In this document: positions 21,855-50,097 of the stretch, piece after piece
How positions within the stretch are numbered: position 1 is the first letter of the stretch
How the letters are laid out: each line of letters opens with the position of its first letter
Assembly (NCBI GenBank): GCA_964020085.1
Contig: OZ026608.1
Location: forward strand, 362,381-426,380
Direction of reading: 5' to 3'
Source of the DNA: Micromussa lordhowensis
Lineage: Eukaryota > Cnidaria > Anthozoa > Scleractinia > Lobophylliidae
DNA: 64,000 nt
The notes under the pieces: generated by a model
Told to the model about the DNA's origin: nothing
The model's database searches: none
What the model saw: only the letters and a program-made list of their open reading frames with translations
Position numbers and translations under genes: made by a program

Positions 21855-21860
21855 TTTATT
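21855..21860 (-). terminator. Poly(A) signal of gene A
   Basis: AATAAA on the minus strand, about 50 bases after the predicted stop at 21911. The same signal occurs at the equivalent place in gene B. Confidence 0.75.
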
Positions 21861-21910
21861 TTTTCACTCTTTTCTTTCATGGCAATTTATGCACACGTCG
21901 TTTTTTCTCT

Positions 21911-37616
<15,706 letters not shown>

Positions 37617-37623
37617 CTCTGTC

Positions 37624-39058
37624 CTGTGTAAAGAAAACATGACAGCTGGTTGATGACGTCACGGTACAACTTGTCCAATCCAAATATCGTTAGTTTCACA
37701 GGGTACAGATGTCTGCAAGTAACACAGCTTGAACAGCAGTAAAATATCGCTTTACTGGCATGAATTGTTCTAACGTGACATTGTCATTATATATGCTTTT
37801 TTTTAACGGGGTAATGATATTTTGATAACAAAGTAGGAAGTCTAAAATGATCAAACTTAATCAACTATCAAGAAATATAGGAAAACCGAACAAGAAACCT
37901 ACTTCATCTATTTTTACACTGTACTTAATAAATTGATGTCAGCTTTTTCTGCGTCTGTTCACTAATCGATGACGTGCTGGGAAAAGGTTGACGAGATTTC
38001 TCAAGATAAGGCGCGATCATTTATGATAAGGGTAAGCCAGTGAGCGTGCGAGAAATTTAACACTTATTGCAAGCTGACAAACAAAACCAAGAAGAGTTTG
38101 AGAGCACGTAGGGAAACCTTGGCAACAGTTGTCGCGGGACATCCCAATCCCAATCGCGAAAATGTCGACAGAAAATTTTTTTTTTCTGCTATTAAATCCT
38201 CCCAGTAATAATGTTGAGCTACAGGAAATAATTGCAAAGCATATACATGACTGTTATGAGTACTGCTCTAACAAAAGGGGAAAATTATAGCAGCTAGTTT
38301 TTGTTAAAGAAAAATGAGAAAAGTTCTCAACGTTTCATTTTTCGAAATAAGAAATGGAAAATTAAATTTAAATGATTAGAGCAATTAGCCAAAGGTCTAA
38401 AAACTTCTACAGTTATCTATTTTATATGACTACAAAGATATAACCAAGTGCTAATTAATTAAAACCTTTAAAAGAATATATCTTGAAAACCGTCAATGTT
38501 TTTGAAGGTCGCGACTTGCAGCCAGCGCCAATTTGTGAATTCCAGTGTTGCACTCGCACTAAATTGGTTTTTGGTGACTTTTCAGCTTTAAGAAAAACTT
38601 ATATGTAGATCTCATCAGAGAAATTTGTTCTTTCAATTGTGGCACAGCGCGTCTTTTGATATCTCTTAGATTCTCTTCAAAAATTGCCACTGAAACGTTT
38701 TGCTGGAAGAACACAAGGAAATGAAGTCCAAGAACTTTCCTGTTTTTTATACTATGTCACTAACTGGGTTCGGTCTATGTTCTATAGTTTCTTAGGTGTT
38801 TGCCGTGCTCTTAAATGATCGTGTCTTTTATGGGGTGATTTCTCACCGGTAAATGAATACTTGTAACATACTTGTAACATAACTTGTCCCGATATTGAAC
38901 TTCTACCTGATTTTGTGTTTTAGTGGATCAAATGTCGTCACTTCCAACAGATAAATATCACTTTTATTTCATTTGATGGAAGGCCTATAAATAAACTGAA
39001 AACGAAAAGAACTTAACAAGGCAAAATCAGTATGTGAAGGAATCAAATTCGCACATAC
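37624..39058. other. Predicted 5' UTR intron of gene A
   Basis: This separates the signal-peptide exon (acceptor TCTTTACACAG before GACAGAG-ATG, minus strand) from the conserved upstream exon. Many blocks are shared with 61561-62695 of unit 2, such as the sequence around 38000-38110. Confidence 0.45.
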
Positions 39059-39300
39059 CTTACTCAGAACAGACAACCCAAGATTTGCCTTGTGCGCTAC
39101 TCCGTTGGTGAAATGTTCCTCAGTGTCTGCTAAGCTCCTGCGGGCTAACGCCAGTTCACATAAAATACCAATTATAAGGTGACTGCGACACATTAAACCA
39201 CCTCGACTCTTAATGTTTAATGATATGAAAGAAAAGAGATAGTTAAGGGTCAAACTTCAACCTTCAAAACAAAGCAGAAATATTTTAAAGGACCCGCATT
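39059..39300 (-). promoter_or_regulatory. Predicted 5' leader exon of gene A with an upstream ORF
   Basis: A donor AAG/GTATGT at 39059 is conserved in unit 2 at 62696, and an acceptor lies just before the signal-peptide exon, so this is probably a 5' leader exon. The leader has an ATG at 39191-39193 opening an upstream frame that stays open through the donor and overlaps the main start in another frame. In unit 2 the same frame is broken by a small deletion. The transcription start is not determined. Confidence 0.4.
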
Positions 39301-40388
39301 CCAATTCTCTGTCGTGTGTTTCTTGTCCTTTCTTTGATGATATAAGCTCTAAATTTAGCTCATTTTATTTGTTAAGCTTTTTTATCCAAAAATTGCTTCT
39401 AGACATTAAATTTCCCCAATTTGCAATATAATCAATTCTTTTGAGAGTAATATATCTGGCACGATATGACATTTTCAAACACCGGGAAGGCGTGGCAAAA
39501 TATTTCTAGACTGAGAAAAAAGAAAGTAAACAAAGAAGAAAAAATCTGGCATCCCAACCATCGTCACAATTGGAAATTTTTGATTCTTCGAATGATACAC
39601 AGTGCTGTTCGTTCAAAATATTTTGTATATCAAAGTTTTTGTTCTTGACAGTCCTTTTCATTCATTTCAGTTCTTAGAAACTTCTAATTGACAACTTGCT
39701 TAGTCTGGTGCCCAGTCTTCCATTTACCAAAGGCGAAGTTTTATTGACCTGCCAAGAGGGCAAAGTACCTGCTTACGTCAAGTTTACTCAGAATTTATCA
39801 GAGCTACGATACGAAAACACTCAAATAGAACACCAATTATTATTTTGACACAAATAAGCTTTTAAACTGAACCGTTTGAAACAGGAAGAACATTTTTTCT
39901 ACAATGTCGTTATTATTCAATTGAGATCAATTTGAATTAAAGTATTTTCACTTGAAGATGTTTAATAAATAAACGACCTTTCCCTAACATGCTGCTCTCC
40001 TCACTCTGCTCTCTTCACTAAGTGGTTTGTCTTACTGCAGGCAGCGTGAAAAGACACGAACCTAGCCAAGCATTAACTTTGCAAAACCTGTAAGCAATTA
40101 TGTCATCTATAAAATATTCGTTGGGGAGCTAGGATAGAGTCGTATTCTTGTGCACCTTCAGTAAGGTTAGATTACTGATTCGCTTGGTACATTTCCATTT
40201 CAGGCAAACTTTGATCTTCCAACTCAAGGTACAGATGTATCATCTTACTCAGCTTTCCCTTTTTCTTTTTCTTTCGAATGATATCTACTTTTAATTTCAT
40301 TTAACACTATTATTCAACCCGAATGCTAATTGAAAGTCAGCAAAAAGATGAAGGCATTTGTTGCCTAATTCTAAGGTGTTTTTTGCAG
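39301..40388. promoter_or_regulatory. Divergent promoter region between gene A and the lectin gene
   Basis: The two genes are transcribed away from this region. On the plus side a TATA-like box (CTATAAAA, about 40107-40114) precedes a conserved stretch and a donor AAG/GTACAG at 40228/40229. That suggests a short non-coding first exon, with the intron ending TTTTGCAG at 40388. The same elements recur at 63640-63920. Confidence 0.5.
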
Positions 40389-42119
40389 GTTGAAAATGAA
40401 GTCAGTGGCAGTTTTCAAGTTCATTGAGATATTCTTTCTTGGTTTGCATCTATCAAAAGGTTGGAACTCTCGAATTTCGTTTTGATAGTTAGAGAGAATT
40501 AAATCGCATAAATTAAACTAAACTGACGCAGGGTTGACCAGGAATTGCCGTCCATTGCATGAATTCCAGTTTAAGTATAGAGTTTGAGTTAAACCATCGA
40601 ATTAATAGCTATTACAACCCAAATTCAACCTTACGGCAGTAGAGCAAGCGAGAAACAAATCAGCCAAGAGGCCGACAGAATTGGCCAAAGCTTGTGTTTT
40701 AAGGTCTTCAGTTTAACGCTCCTTGCCACACCCGTTTTAAGCAAACCACTTGCTTTTTGAGAGAGAGACAAGCATTTTATTTCAGAGCAACGAAGGTAAT
40801 GGTTCATTAAAAAAACTGCCATGTGCTACAGATAGACGGGAATAAATGAAAGAGTCCAATTCTAACGAGAGAGGGGGCCTTTGAGCACCATGACCCAAGT
40901 GAGAGAAGTATGTTAGAGATTTGTGCTAATTCGCGCGTATCTGTTCCTTGTATCAGTTTGGCCTCATTTCTCGTGTCCTATACAGAGTTCTTGTGGAACC
41001 CATTTGACGCAAATCCAAATACGTGTTGTGGACCTAAATATTAGTTTTATATACCATGCGTTTTGAGGTTAATTTTGGTAATCCAAAGCCAGGTAACATA
41101 CAGACCGTACTTCATTCTTGGACGCATCTCTTGACTTGGCTTGAACCCAAAAAATAGGTTTCAGCTGTAAACATGTTCGTCATTTCCTCACTACCTTAGC
41201 TACTTTAAATAGATCTAAAGTTTACTCTTGCTTAAACAGTCCTATTCACTAAGTTTTGATTACTCTGTTCTTACTTGCTTGCTCTACTTAGTCAGCTAGG
41301 TACGTTCCTGTTTCACATTCGAGTACCTTGTTAGATCCACCCGGTTCTCGCTCACGGCCTGGTCAGACTCTGCAGTTGAGCATATAAGCTTGTACGTTGT
41401 GCCTAGCAGTGATTAGCAGCCGGAAGATGTAAAAGAACTATGTAGGATAAAAGCTGTTCGCGAATTTATAACAGATCCCTCAGTACCTTCAAAAACTTTG
41501 TAAAAGCTGACACTCTAGCAAAACGTTGGGCTTATGCCGAAAGATTATTATTAGTAAACGACTGCATATCGCGGCGCGTTCCTTACCCTAACGATTCATT
41601 ATGAAGTAAGAAATTTAGAAAAAATTGATTGAAGTCCTAATTTAACGTGCGTGGTTGAATATTTCAGCTACAGAGGGTTCAAGTAGCGCCAGTGATGTGA
41701 ACAACTGCTACACTTTCCATGACGTTGACAGTACATGGGACGAGGCCCGTGACGCGTGTCGTGACATGGGAGCTCACTTGGTTACCATGGAAACGACAGA
41801 TGAGTGGAACAAAGTGAAGGGCTTCATCGCAGAAAAAGTGAAAGAGACCGGAAGCAACACTCACTATCACATTGGACTCCGTAAAGAAAGTGGAACGTGG
41901 AAATGGACCGAGGCAGGATCGCCTGGTGTCACTGTGGCCACAGATGACAGCCGCTGGCAGGAAAACGAGCCTACTGGTAATCGTGACCCAAGGGAAGTTT
42001 GTGGGGAAATCTGGTATCCCAGTGCAGGACTCAAAGGGTTAAATGATATCCGGTGCGATTATAAATTTCAGGCTGAAGGAAGAACACAACCACGTGGATA
42101 CATCTGTGAAAATTATTAA
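40389..42119 (+). CDS. Secreted single-domain C-type lectin-like protein, 171 aa
   Basis: Two coding exons: 40389-40459 (ATG at 40396) and 41668-42119, joined in phase 1 through GT/AG sites, with TAA at 42117-42119. The first encodes a hydrophobic signal peptide. The second encodes one C-type lectin-like domain: CYTFHD, AHLVTME, IGLRKESGTWKW, QENEPTG, EVCGEIW, LNDIRCD and the final GYICENY. The Cys pairs closing the double loop are present; the Cys in CYTF has no evident partner. The Ca/sugar site is altered: EPT instead of EPN or QPD, and LND instead of WND, so classical Ca-dependent sugar binding is uncertain. It lies head-to-head with gene A. Likely an extracellular recognition protein; the ligand cannot be told from sequence. 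Confidence 0.88.
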
Positions 42120-42210
42120 GCTTTCTTTGAAATCAAAACCAACTGTGAGTTCATCTTACTTATAATTGAAGTTTTTGAAATCAATATAAAAAGTTGTAAA
42201 TTGTAAGGTT

Positions 42211-42216
42211 AATAAA
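42211..42216 (+). terminator. Poly(A) signal of the lectin gene
   Basis: AATAAA lies 92 bases after the stop codon. Confidence 0.8.
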
Positions 42217-42639
42217 GTGACTAGATTACAAAGGAACAATTGTTTCTACATTTTTAATGTTAAAGACCATGAAAATTAATGTTCGGATTCGGATTAATTG
42301 AAGAAAGCGATGCAAGTGTCACATTTTCTTTAACAATTGTGTAAACCACTGGGACAGTGGCTATTCTATGGTATGGAACCAATACTGATTTGATGGGATT
42401 TCTCCCGTGAAACTCAGAACAAAAGTTAACCATGTGACCAAGAACATTAGCAAGTGCCAGAACCGCTTCAGTGGAGATATAATAATAAAAGTAAATTCCA
42501 GGCTTAAGTCAGATCAGTGGAAGTGAAAATGATCTGGGAACTTAGCTGACGATGAAATACCCACTGTCAGGAATCACCTCTCCCCCCAAAAAAGAGTTAA
42601 CCAACGCCTGGTGTAGGCGGAGAGTAGAGGATCAGCGGG

Positions 42640-42867
42640 CCAGGTTGTTCGAAAGCCGGTTCAACCTAACCCAGGATTAAAAGTTAACAAAAGTGCAAAT
42701 TTTTCTTGTATAAAAATGCCTTTCACTGCTTATCCGTTTTGTGTAGTTTGAGATCACTCAAACTCAAAAGAGAAGGACAACCATTATGAACAGTAAACTC
42801 ACCGAAAAGTTACAAAAATGAAATCAAAATTCTCGCTAATCCTGGGTTACGAAAAACCCGTCCCTGG
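42640..42867. mobile_element. MITE, CAGGTTGTTCGAAAGCC family, copy 1
   Basis: Inverted ends share CCAGG and TAACCCAGGATTA blocks. The related copy at 44855-45085 has a cleaner pair of ends. Confidence 0.7.
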
Positions 42868-44854
42868 TCGTAATCCGACTTGTCATCTGTGACAGGCATG
42901 GACTGCGGTGGGAAAATAATATATTTATTTGTCATTTATTCATCCCCAACATTAGATGTTATTCCTTTTGTTCTATTCCCGTAAGCCTCGGCGATGGCAA
43001 GTTTCTCCATACAAGGCACAAATGTTGGAATTATATTGACTCGGCAATAAAAAATTTGTTTTCCCTTGCTAACTTATACGAGTAATAGTTCTCCCTAAAG
43101 CCGTCCCCGTTTTCTTTCTGTGTTGATTGAAAACAATTGAACATTATTGTATGAACTAAAACTTGTACTTCTTTTTTTCTAAACTATATCACTCATAATG
43201 TTCAAACGAAAACGTTGAAAAGCTAAGCTCCTATCATTTACATTAGGGCTATTGCATTGTCACCCAGTGTCAAGAACTCTACGCCACGTAAGATTACTCA
43301 ATGCAAATAAGCGATCCGAATAAACGAGATTCCAAACATAAAACTGGCGATCGGAAGGGTATTTAGTCGCAATTGAACATTGTGCTAATATCTCGAACAC
43401 GTGCAAGCGACACTTATGATCGTTCAGCTTCGTTCAGCTAGATAATTCAGAAAAGTACTTTCTCAATTACTTACGATGACTACCGAGTTGTTTTCCTCCC
43501 AAAATCCATCGTCAGGATCTTTGAAATCGTTTTAAATTTGTTCTGGAATCTCCGCCATTTGTATAAAAAATCAAATGATTTCGAGTGCAATTTAGAGTAA
43601 ATAAGCACAAGCAAATTTTTCAAAGAGTACAAAAAATTGCACGAGCCCTTAGGTTTAGTGCAATTTGCAGTCTTTGAAAACTTTTCTTACTTATTTCAAA
43701 TTGCATGAGAAAATTCATTTGTTTACTTGTTAATAATATACATATGAAAATTACGTCACAAATGGTGGCGTCGACAGGCCAAGCTACTTCAACGTTATTG
43801 GATAAAAATTTGACATGTGAAAAATTCATTCATTATCTCGAAGTCATGCATGAAAGAAAACACAGCAGTTTCTTTTAACCGCGAAAAGCAGTCTTTATTC
43901 ACAGTTGAATTGAAGAAATTGACAAAGCAAAGGAAAAAATCCTTGCGGTTTTGTTGCGGCTTTCGTGTGGTTCTCACCCTGTAAGCAGAGCCTTTTCTTA
44001 CGGTACATATGCTTTGTAAAAAAAGAAAGATAAAGCAAAAAGAGACACGAGGCTCTGCTCTGCTCTGGTTAAAACCTATCTTGACTTGAGAAACCCGGAG
44101 GGTAGGGGTTACTCTTCTCGCTTCCTTTTTCAGTGAAAAGAGAGCAAAAATACTCCTTGTCCCTTTAACAACATCTTTATTTTCATGAAGTCACCAAAGC
44201 ATCATTCAATTTCAGCAGTGTCCATCCCTTCCCGGGCAATAACTTACAGGTATGCTAATCCAGGGGTGGGGCATTTGAAATTTGAGGTTTTGGTGTCACA
44301 AGTGGTTGGGAATGTAAATGTGATTGACTCTCATTTATTTCATCTCCTGTAGTTCACAAATTGATTAAATATAGAAATGGATTCCAAACCTAGGCAACTT
44401 TTACATTTTGCGTTTGTTATTGGAGGGTCACATCGCTTTTTAAAATTCTTCAATGACACATACATTGTATTTATTGTATTTCAGCATTGTACACTTGTGA
44501 AATGTGCATATATATGTTACCAAAGAGATAGACTAGACGTTGATTGCATTTGTGTGGCGCTGTTAAGGATAATTTTTACACAATGTTGTGTGTTGTAAAC
44601 AAAAGCACACAAAAAATATTACGTTTTCATTATAGTTTTAAAATTTTAGAGAAGTGTTATTTTGCACGGATGAGCCCAGGCGTGGGGCATTTGCCTTCTC
44701 TTTTGCTCTCACCGAAGGGACATTTGACCGATTTATTGTTCCCCACCCAAGGGAAATTGCCATTTGTTTTTGAAAAAAAGTTCAGGCCCAGGGGTTGTTC
44801 CCAGGGAGGGGGAATGAAGACAACTGGAAAACACTGATGGAGAGAGCGCTCAGG
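42868..44854. other. Intergenic, no intact gene
   Basis: This holds one broken exon-like relic near 43.5 kb and otherwise AT-rich sequence. No frame has a recognisable domain. Confidence 0.4.
43475..43557 (-). pseudogene. Possible relic first exon with one nonsense codon
   Basis: On the minus strand an ATG starts MAEIPEQI, then a TAA. The same frame continues DFKDPDDGFWEENNSVVI to a strong donor GTAAGT. It looks like a first coding exon with a single stop. The product is not recognised, and chance is a real alternative. Confidence 0.22.
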
Positions 44855-45085
44855 GTCAGGTTGTTCAAAGCCCGATAAACGTAACCCGAGATTAGCGAGA
44901 ATTTTGACTTTCGGTGAGGTTTTCAGCGTTTTATTGTTTATCCTTCAGTTTTGAGCTTGAGCAATCTCAAAATTCACAAAACGTAAGAAGTGAACATCAT
45001 TTTCATACAACAAAAGTTGATACTTGATACGGTTGACTTTTAATCCTGGATTAGCGCTAACCGGCTTTCGAACAACCCGGTCCTG
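44855..45085. mobile_element. MITE, CAGGTTGTTCGAAAGCC family, copy 2
   Basis: Terminal inverted repeats of the form TCAGG(AC)GGTTGTTC(G)AAAGCC bound 231 bp. The arms also share TAACCCGAGATTAGCG and its partner ATCCTGGATTAGCGCTAACC with mismatches. Confidence 0.8.
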
Positions 45086-46497
45086 ATTTGTCTGTCTGTT
45101 TCATAATAGTATCGTTTAGGGGTCACATAAAGCTTAGGCTACTCCTGCGAGTGTTCACTTCAGTTTTTTTTCCGGGTATCCCACCCTCTACCTCCAAGGT
45201 GGCTCAAAATAGTTTTCAGCATTTTCCAAGAAATAGATTTTGATGGCTCGTTATTACCACTCTTAATCAGTTGAAAAAATCTGACCAATCCTTGGTGAAC
45301 ACGTTGGTAACACACACCAACAGTATGACTTGCTAAACATTCTAAAGTTTTGACGGAGTTACTTATATTTCAAAAACGTCACGGTGAAACATTTTCGTAA
45401 CACAATAGATTACCACAACAAAAGTATGGCCTGATAAACACTCTAAATTATTGACTGATTTACTTATATTTCAAAAACCGCACGGTGAAACCCTTTTCTA
45501 TTATCGAGTTTTGATAAGCAGGATAAGATGCAACTTAAATTCTCTACATGGGTTCAGAGCCACCTTAAATTTTTAAACTTCAGTCTTCGAAGTACTTTCA
45601 ATAATTCTTTATTTTTTCTCTCTTTACTTTATTACGTGCATTTTGCGCTTCATTTCCATTCCACTGACCGCATGCCCCATTCCGTGAAAAAGCTGCAAAA
45701 CAAAAAGCGCGAAATAATTTTATTTAACTGGAAATTAGTAGCTGTTTGCCTTGTAGCGAAATGTATTCATTTGAAGCAATGACTTATATTTAGCCATCAA
45801 ACTGACTTCAGCTAATTAAGTTTTCGAAACCAATGCAAAGAGGACATCAAAAGGAATAAGAGGACTTGAATCAATCGAGAACAACAATTTCATCTTCGAA
45901 GTACTGTCATTAAACGTTTTTTTTCCTTTTTCTATTTTAATTCATGCGGCTAGTTGGCAAGCAAGTGAAACATGTTACCTTAGAGGCTTAAGTCCACATT
46001 TAAAGATTACTTCCAAGTCACCAGTTTTTAGCTGTAATTGATGTTTTAACCAGTTCGTCTGGGCGAGAGTTAAACCTTCTGAAGTACGAGTTTTAAAGTG
46101 GTCACATGGCCATTGGAAATAATATATTTTCCACTTGTAGCAAGGTTTTAATTTTGCATCAGTGCGTATTTTTGCTATACGAGTTGATTGTCCATGCGCG
46201 AAACAATTGCTCGAAGTTTGCAGTTACCTTTTCCTCTCCATTCGAAACATTTATCTGATATACAAACAAAGCAAATATCTTAGCGTTTGGGATATGTCTA
46301 ACGGTGTAAAAGGATACTTCGTGCAGATATGTTACTGTTTCTACTGCTGCTGCCACAGCTAACAGTAGCTACGTCACTAGAAAAAACCCTTTTACCGAAA
46401 ATGATATCACAGTACCTTTTTGAGAGTCCAATCTGTGGTTCAATCCAAATTCCCTTCCTAGTACCAAAATGTATATCTTTGAAATTAGCCATTGCGG

Positions 46498-46672
46498 TTC
46501 TCGTACTCCAAAATACGTAAAACTTGGTCATTTCACGTTGTTGTTTGGCAGCGGGACGGCAAAGAAATGTACAAAGAATCAAAACTCACGTGCAGAACCA
46601 TTGTTCTGCTCGTTAAACCTTTTGTTTGCTGACGTTCTCGTTGCCGTCGCCGTCGTGATTTGCTAGAACTTC
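46498..46672 (+). mobile_element. MITE family 1, partial copy
   Basis: This matches the right half of the MITEs at 12775-13110 and 49756-50097 (CTTGGTCATTTCACGTTGTT, CGGCAAAGAAATGTACAAAG). It has displaced part of a PLAT pseudo-exon. Confidence 0.8.
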
Positions 46673-47569
46673 CTATTGTCCCGCCCCACACCGGCCCCCA
46701 CCCACCCACCGGCTTGCCTGAATGTAGTATATATGATAACAAAGAAAACATAACTCTGGTGGTGTATGGACATCTGAGCGAATTTTTCGTTTCGTTTCTC
46801 CGTTCTCCCCTCACTTTATTTTCGATTTAGTGAATATACCACAAAATTGAGACAGTGTTTTACCACATTTCCAAACACCTTGAAATGTACCAAAAATACT
46901 CCCCTGTACACCATATTTTCAACTTCCGTCTCGGTGTTTTGAAATGTGATGAAGCACAATCTCTAGTGTTTGATATAATTTATTACATACCCTTGCACTT
47001 CTGTTTCTGGTGTGGTTGCTGTATCGAGAACGGTTTTTCTTTTAGTTCCATGTAACCCTCTCCATTAATCTAAACTTCCAGCTTGTACACATTATAAACG
47101 TTGGTGTTTAGCTTGTAAATTTTGACGAAGTAGGTAACTGTTGAAATAACCAAATAATTATGGAAGGGTATGAAATAAAACAACATAGCCCCAAATAGAG
47201 GAGCATTTCTTGCCCAAGTCAAAGTCCTGTGCACATTCAACAAATGAAAACCGCCAATGTTCGTCGCAGATTTTTGACAAATCATCGATTTTATCAAGCT
47301 GTACACTAGAGGCAATACATTTGTAATCATTTTTGATCTTTTAATACTCAAACACTATAAATCAATGTTCAAAGTCTTTTTTGCTTGGTTGTGTGACCTT
47401 GCTTGAAGTGCTCAAGCTGAAAATATTGTTATGTTGTACAACATGTGTTTAGCCATCAAATTGCTTTAAGGTAGTTGAATACAGTAAAAAGCAATACACA
47501 GATGTTTTGAGCTCAGTTGATCAATAATTCCATTTTCTGGGTACTATCACTGATTTCCTTCATGGCAAT

Positions 47570-47830
47570 CATTTACATCTGCATACAAGCCAAGTGGCTC
47601 ATTAGGCTGGAGCTTATCCTCAGGTTTCAGTAGCTACTCCCCCCTTAATGGGATGCTGGGTTACTCCCCATCATTAAATATGCCGGTACCCATTTATACG
47701 CCTGGGTAGAGAGAGGCACTGTGAGAATAAAGTGTCTTGCCCAAGAACACAACACAATATTCCTGGCCAGGACATGATCCCGGACCGCACACTCAGGCGT
47801 CAAGCACACTAACCATGTCTCCCACTGCAT
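47570..47830 (-). mobile_element. tRNA-derived SINE, second family
   Basis: On the minus strand an A-box-like TGGTTAGTGTGCTTGACG and a B-box-like GGTCCGGGATCATGTCC are spaced as in a tRNA head. The conserved body TCTTGGGCAAGACACTTTATTC follows. The family differs from the SINEs at 13.7-14.1 kb. Confidence 0.7.
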
Positions 47831-48734
47831 ACTTGAAATAAATAATTCAATACTTAAAATAAAATCATGCTTAAAATGATTTCATTACCTATTAGAAAGT
47901 TAAGAATTATTTACATAATGCTGCTTAATTCTCATTCTACTTACGGTAAGTCAAAGCCATGCTCCAGCTGCAAAACAAAAAGTCATCACCATTAGTAATA
48001 CATTTCTTTTGAGTGGAATACCATTGAATATCTCATGAGTTATTTCAATTTTCTCGGTATACACTCCCAGTCTGGGCAAAGGGGAATGATTCTCCTATAC
48101 ATGGCCTCCTACTATGATATTTTTTTATTGAAATCTTCTTATACCATAGGGCACTGGAAGCCCTTTTCTTAGATCTTCCTGAGAAGTAAATGCCAACTGA
48201 GCTTGGCTATATATACTATTGTAGGCCTACTTGCTCTGTGGAATGTTTCCTTTAAAGAAACTAAACAACCCACTCTGTGTAAAATGCAGATTGTGGACTG
48301 CAGACCTGGGGTAAAATGCAGATGACAGACTACAGATGTTTTAATTATATATTGTAATATAACAATCCGGTTAGCTTTCAAATAATGGAAATGGTAACAA
48401 ATTAGTGAATGTCTGCACTCTGGTTAACCTGAATATCACTTCAGTTAGCCTGAATATCACTCAGGTTAGTCTAAGTAACAATCCAGTTAGCCTCCCATGT
48501 ATACAGCCAGCTTTCAAATGATGAAAATGCTAACATAATTCAGTTAAAAAGTCTATAGTCTGCATTTTACCCATGGTCCTCAGTCCGCAGTCTTCATTTA
48601 GATAAAAACTGGGAATTTCAGTTTTAATTAAGACAGGACCAGCATCAAAACTGTTGTCATGGCAACAGCACAACAGTTGTCATTTTGTTTCTTTTGTGAT
48701 GTACATATCTAGTGCCAAGTTTGAAGAACACTGC

Positions 48735-48915
48735 TTCAACATTTCCAGAGATATTCTTTATTCAGTATTTTACTATTTTAGTTGCAAACTTCATGATGTC
48801 ATCACTTTCTTAATTTACATAATACAAAAATCTCTAAAATGAAAAAAGATATTCCAAAAATAAAAATGCCATTCTTCTTTATTTTTAAAAGCCTTTAAAA
48901 TAAGCAGCAATTATT
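48735..48915. mobile_element. Foldback element family 2, diverged copy
   Basis: This matches the right arm and centre of 20171-20433, including GCCATTCTTCTTTATTTT and AAGCCTTTAAAATAAGCAG. The left arm is eroded. Confidence 0.65.
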
Positions 48916-48929
48916 TTTCATTTCATAGG

Positions 48930-49490
48930 CACTTTAACCAAAACCTATATATGGTACATGTATATGGCATAGTACCACTTCTTACTAAGAACATAAAGGA
49001 CCAGTCTGCGTTGCAGCCGGACAAAATCCCCGGTATAGTCATATAACGGCAGTTTAGACTGACTGCGACACAGGCTAATAAAGGACATGTCAAGAAAGAT
49101 TCACCTGCTCCATGGTCTCTCAAAAATAGGTCAATAACATCTGCCGTAAAATTCCTCCTCTTCCAAATGTGTGAAAACCGGTAGACTTTGGTGGACCAGC
49201 AGAATTCCTTTTGTCTTTTACCCTTTGTACTACTGTCTTTTTCCTGGACACCTCGAAAACATCGCATTTAAGTTTACCTGTCTGGTGGTAGCCTTACTTC
49301 TTCACTTTGTACATTTTGTGTGGACATACATGAAAGCAAAGCTTCCCTTTTTTAGAAAGACCGCTGAGCAGAGGGATTTTTTTTTCATGAGAGGTCGCCT
49401 CAGGGCGGAAAAAGGTCACATCTGACGTGAAGGCATCTACAGTCGACAAATCCAGTCCCTTAACTCTCCCTTCCCCGTGCAATCCATACG
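48930..49490 (-). pseudogene. Diverged copy of the first-exon candidate at 19.8-20.1 kb
   Basis: On the minus strand the frame keeps HIWKRRNFTADVID and the upstream promoter-like blocks (TTTTTCCGCCC, GAGAGTT-AAGGGACTGGA). A length change follows after VID, and the donor seen at 19796 is not obvious. It marks the left part of unit 2. Confidence 0.4.
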
Positions 49491-49544
49491 TTTTGCCGAG
49501 CTGCAGTTTTCGTCCATATAAAGTTTGCAAAAATAAAAAAAGAA

Positions 49545-49612
49545 CGAGACCAACAATAACAATAACAACAACAACAATAATGATAATGATAATGATAATA
49601 ATAATCTTCAAC
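49545..49612. repeat. (AAC)n/(AAT)n/(GAT)n microsatellite
   Basis: A run of AAC, AAT and AATGAT units that generates spurious poly-Ile and poly-Thr frames. Confidence 0.9.
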
Positions 49613-49755
49613 CTATCTTCCACCTATCTTCTTTCTGTACTATTTTTTTTTCATTTGTTGTAACATTACGACATATGGAAAAACTGATATTTTTCCTTAT
49701 ATCTTTATGTCGATGTTCACATTACCGACATAAGGGTTGCGCTGTTACGTCGTTG

Positions 49756-50097
49756 GGGAGCTTAAGCAACGACGACGCCGAGGACCGACACCTAGTAAAA
49801 TATTTTACTAAAATATTTATATTTTACAAGCGAAAGCCGCGATTGTCTAGGTCTGTTCGGTACGCCAATCGCTCTAAAATCGTGCTTAAGCTAAATATGC
49901 GACGACGGCGTTCAATTCCAAATGGAAATACGAAAAATTAGCCGTCTTCGTCCACGTTCCGGAGAACTTGGTCATTTCACGTTGTTGTTTTACAGAGGAC
50001 GGCAAAGAAATGTACAAAGATTTATAATGCACGTGCACAGCTATTTTTTTTGGTGACGTTCTCGTTGCCGTCGTCATCGTGGTTGGCGTAAGCTCTC
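49756..50097 (+). mobile_element. MITE family 1, copy 2 (full length)
   Basis: 342 bp with inverted ends GGGAGCTTAAGC and GCGTAAGCTCTC. It is colinear with 12775-13110. Confidence 0.88.

Larger units (their letters stand above)
45600..47967 (-). pseudogene. Decayed extra PLAT module between the two units
   Basis: Five segments match PLAT2 of genes A and B in order and orientation: microexon 47967-47945 (23 instead of 24 bp), 47137-46991 (one base short and an in-frame TAG), about 46497-46416 (left part replaced by a MITE fragment, internal deletion), 46254-46187 (donor GT lost), and a terminal exon from 45692. With a frameshift, a stop, a lost splice site and an insertion it cannot encode a working domain. 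It may be the 3' remnant of a third gene copy or a discarded module of gene B. Confidence 0.8.
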
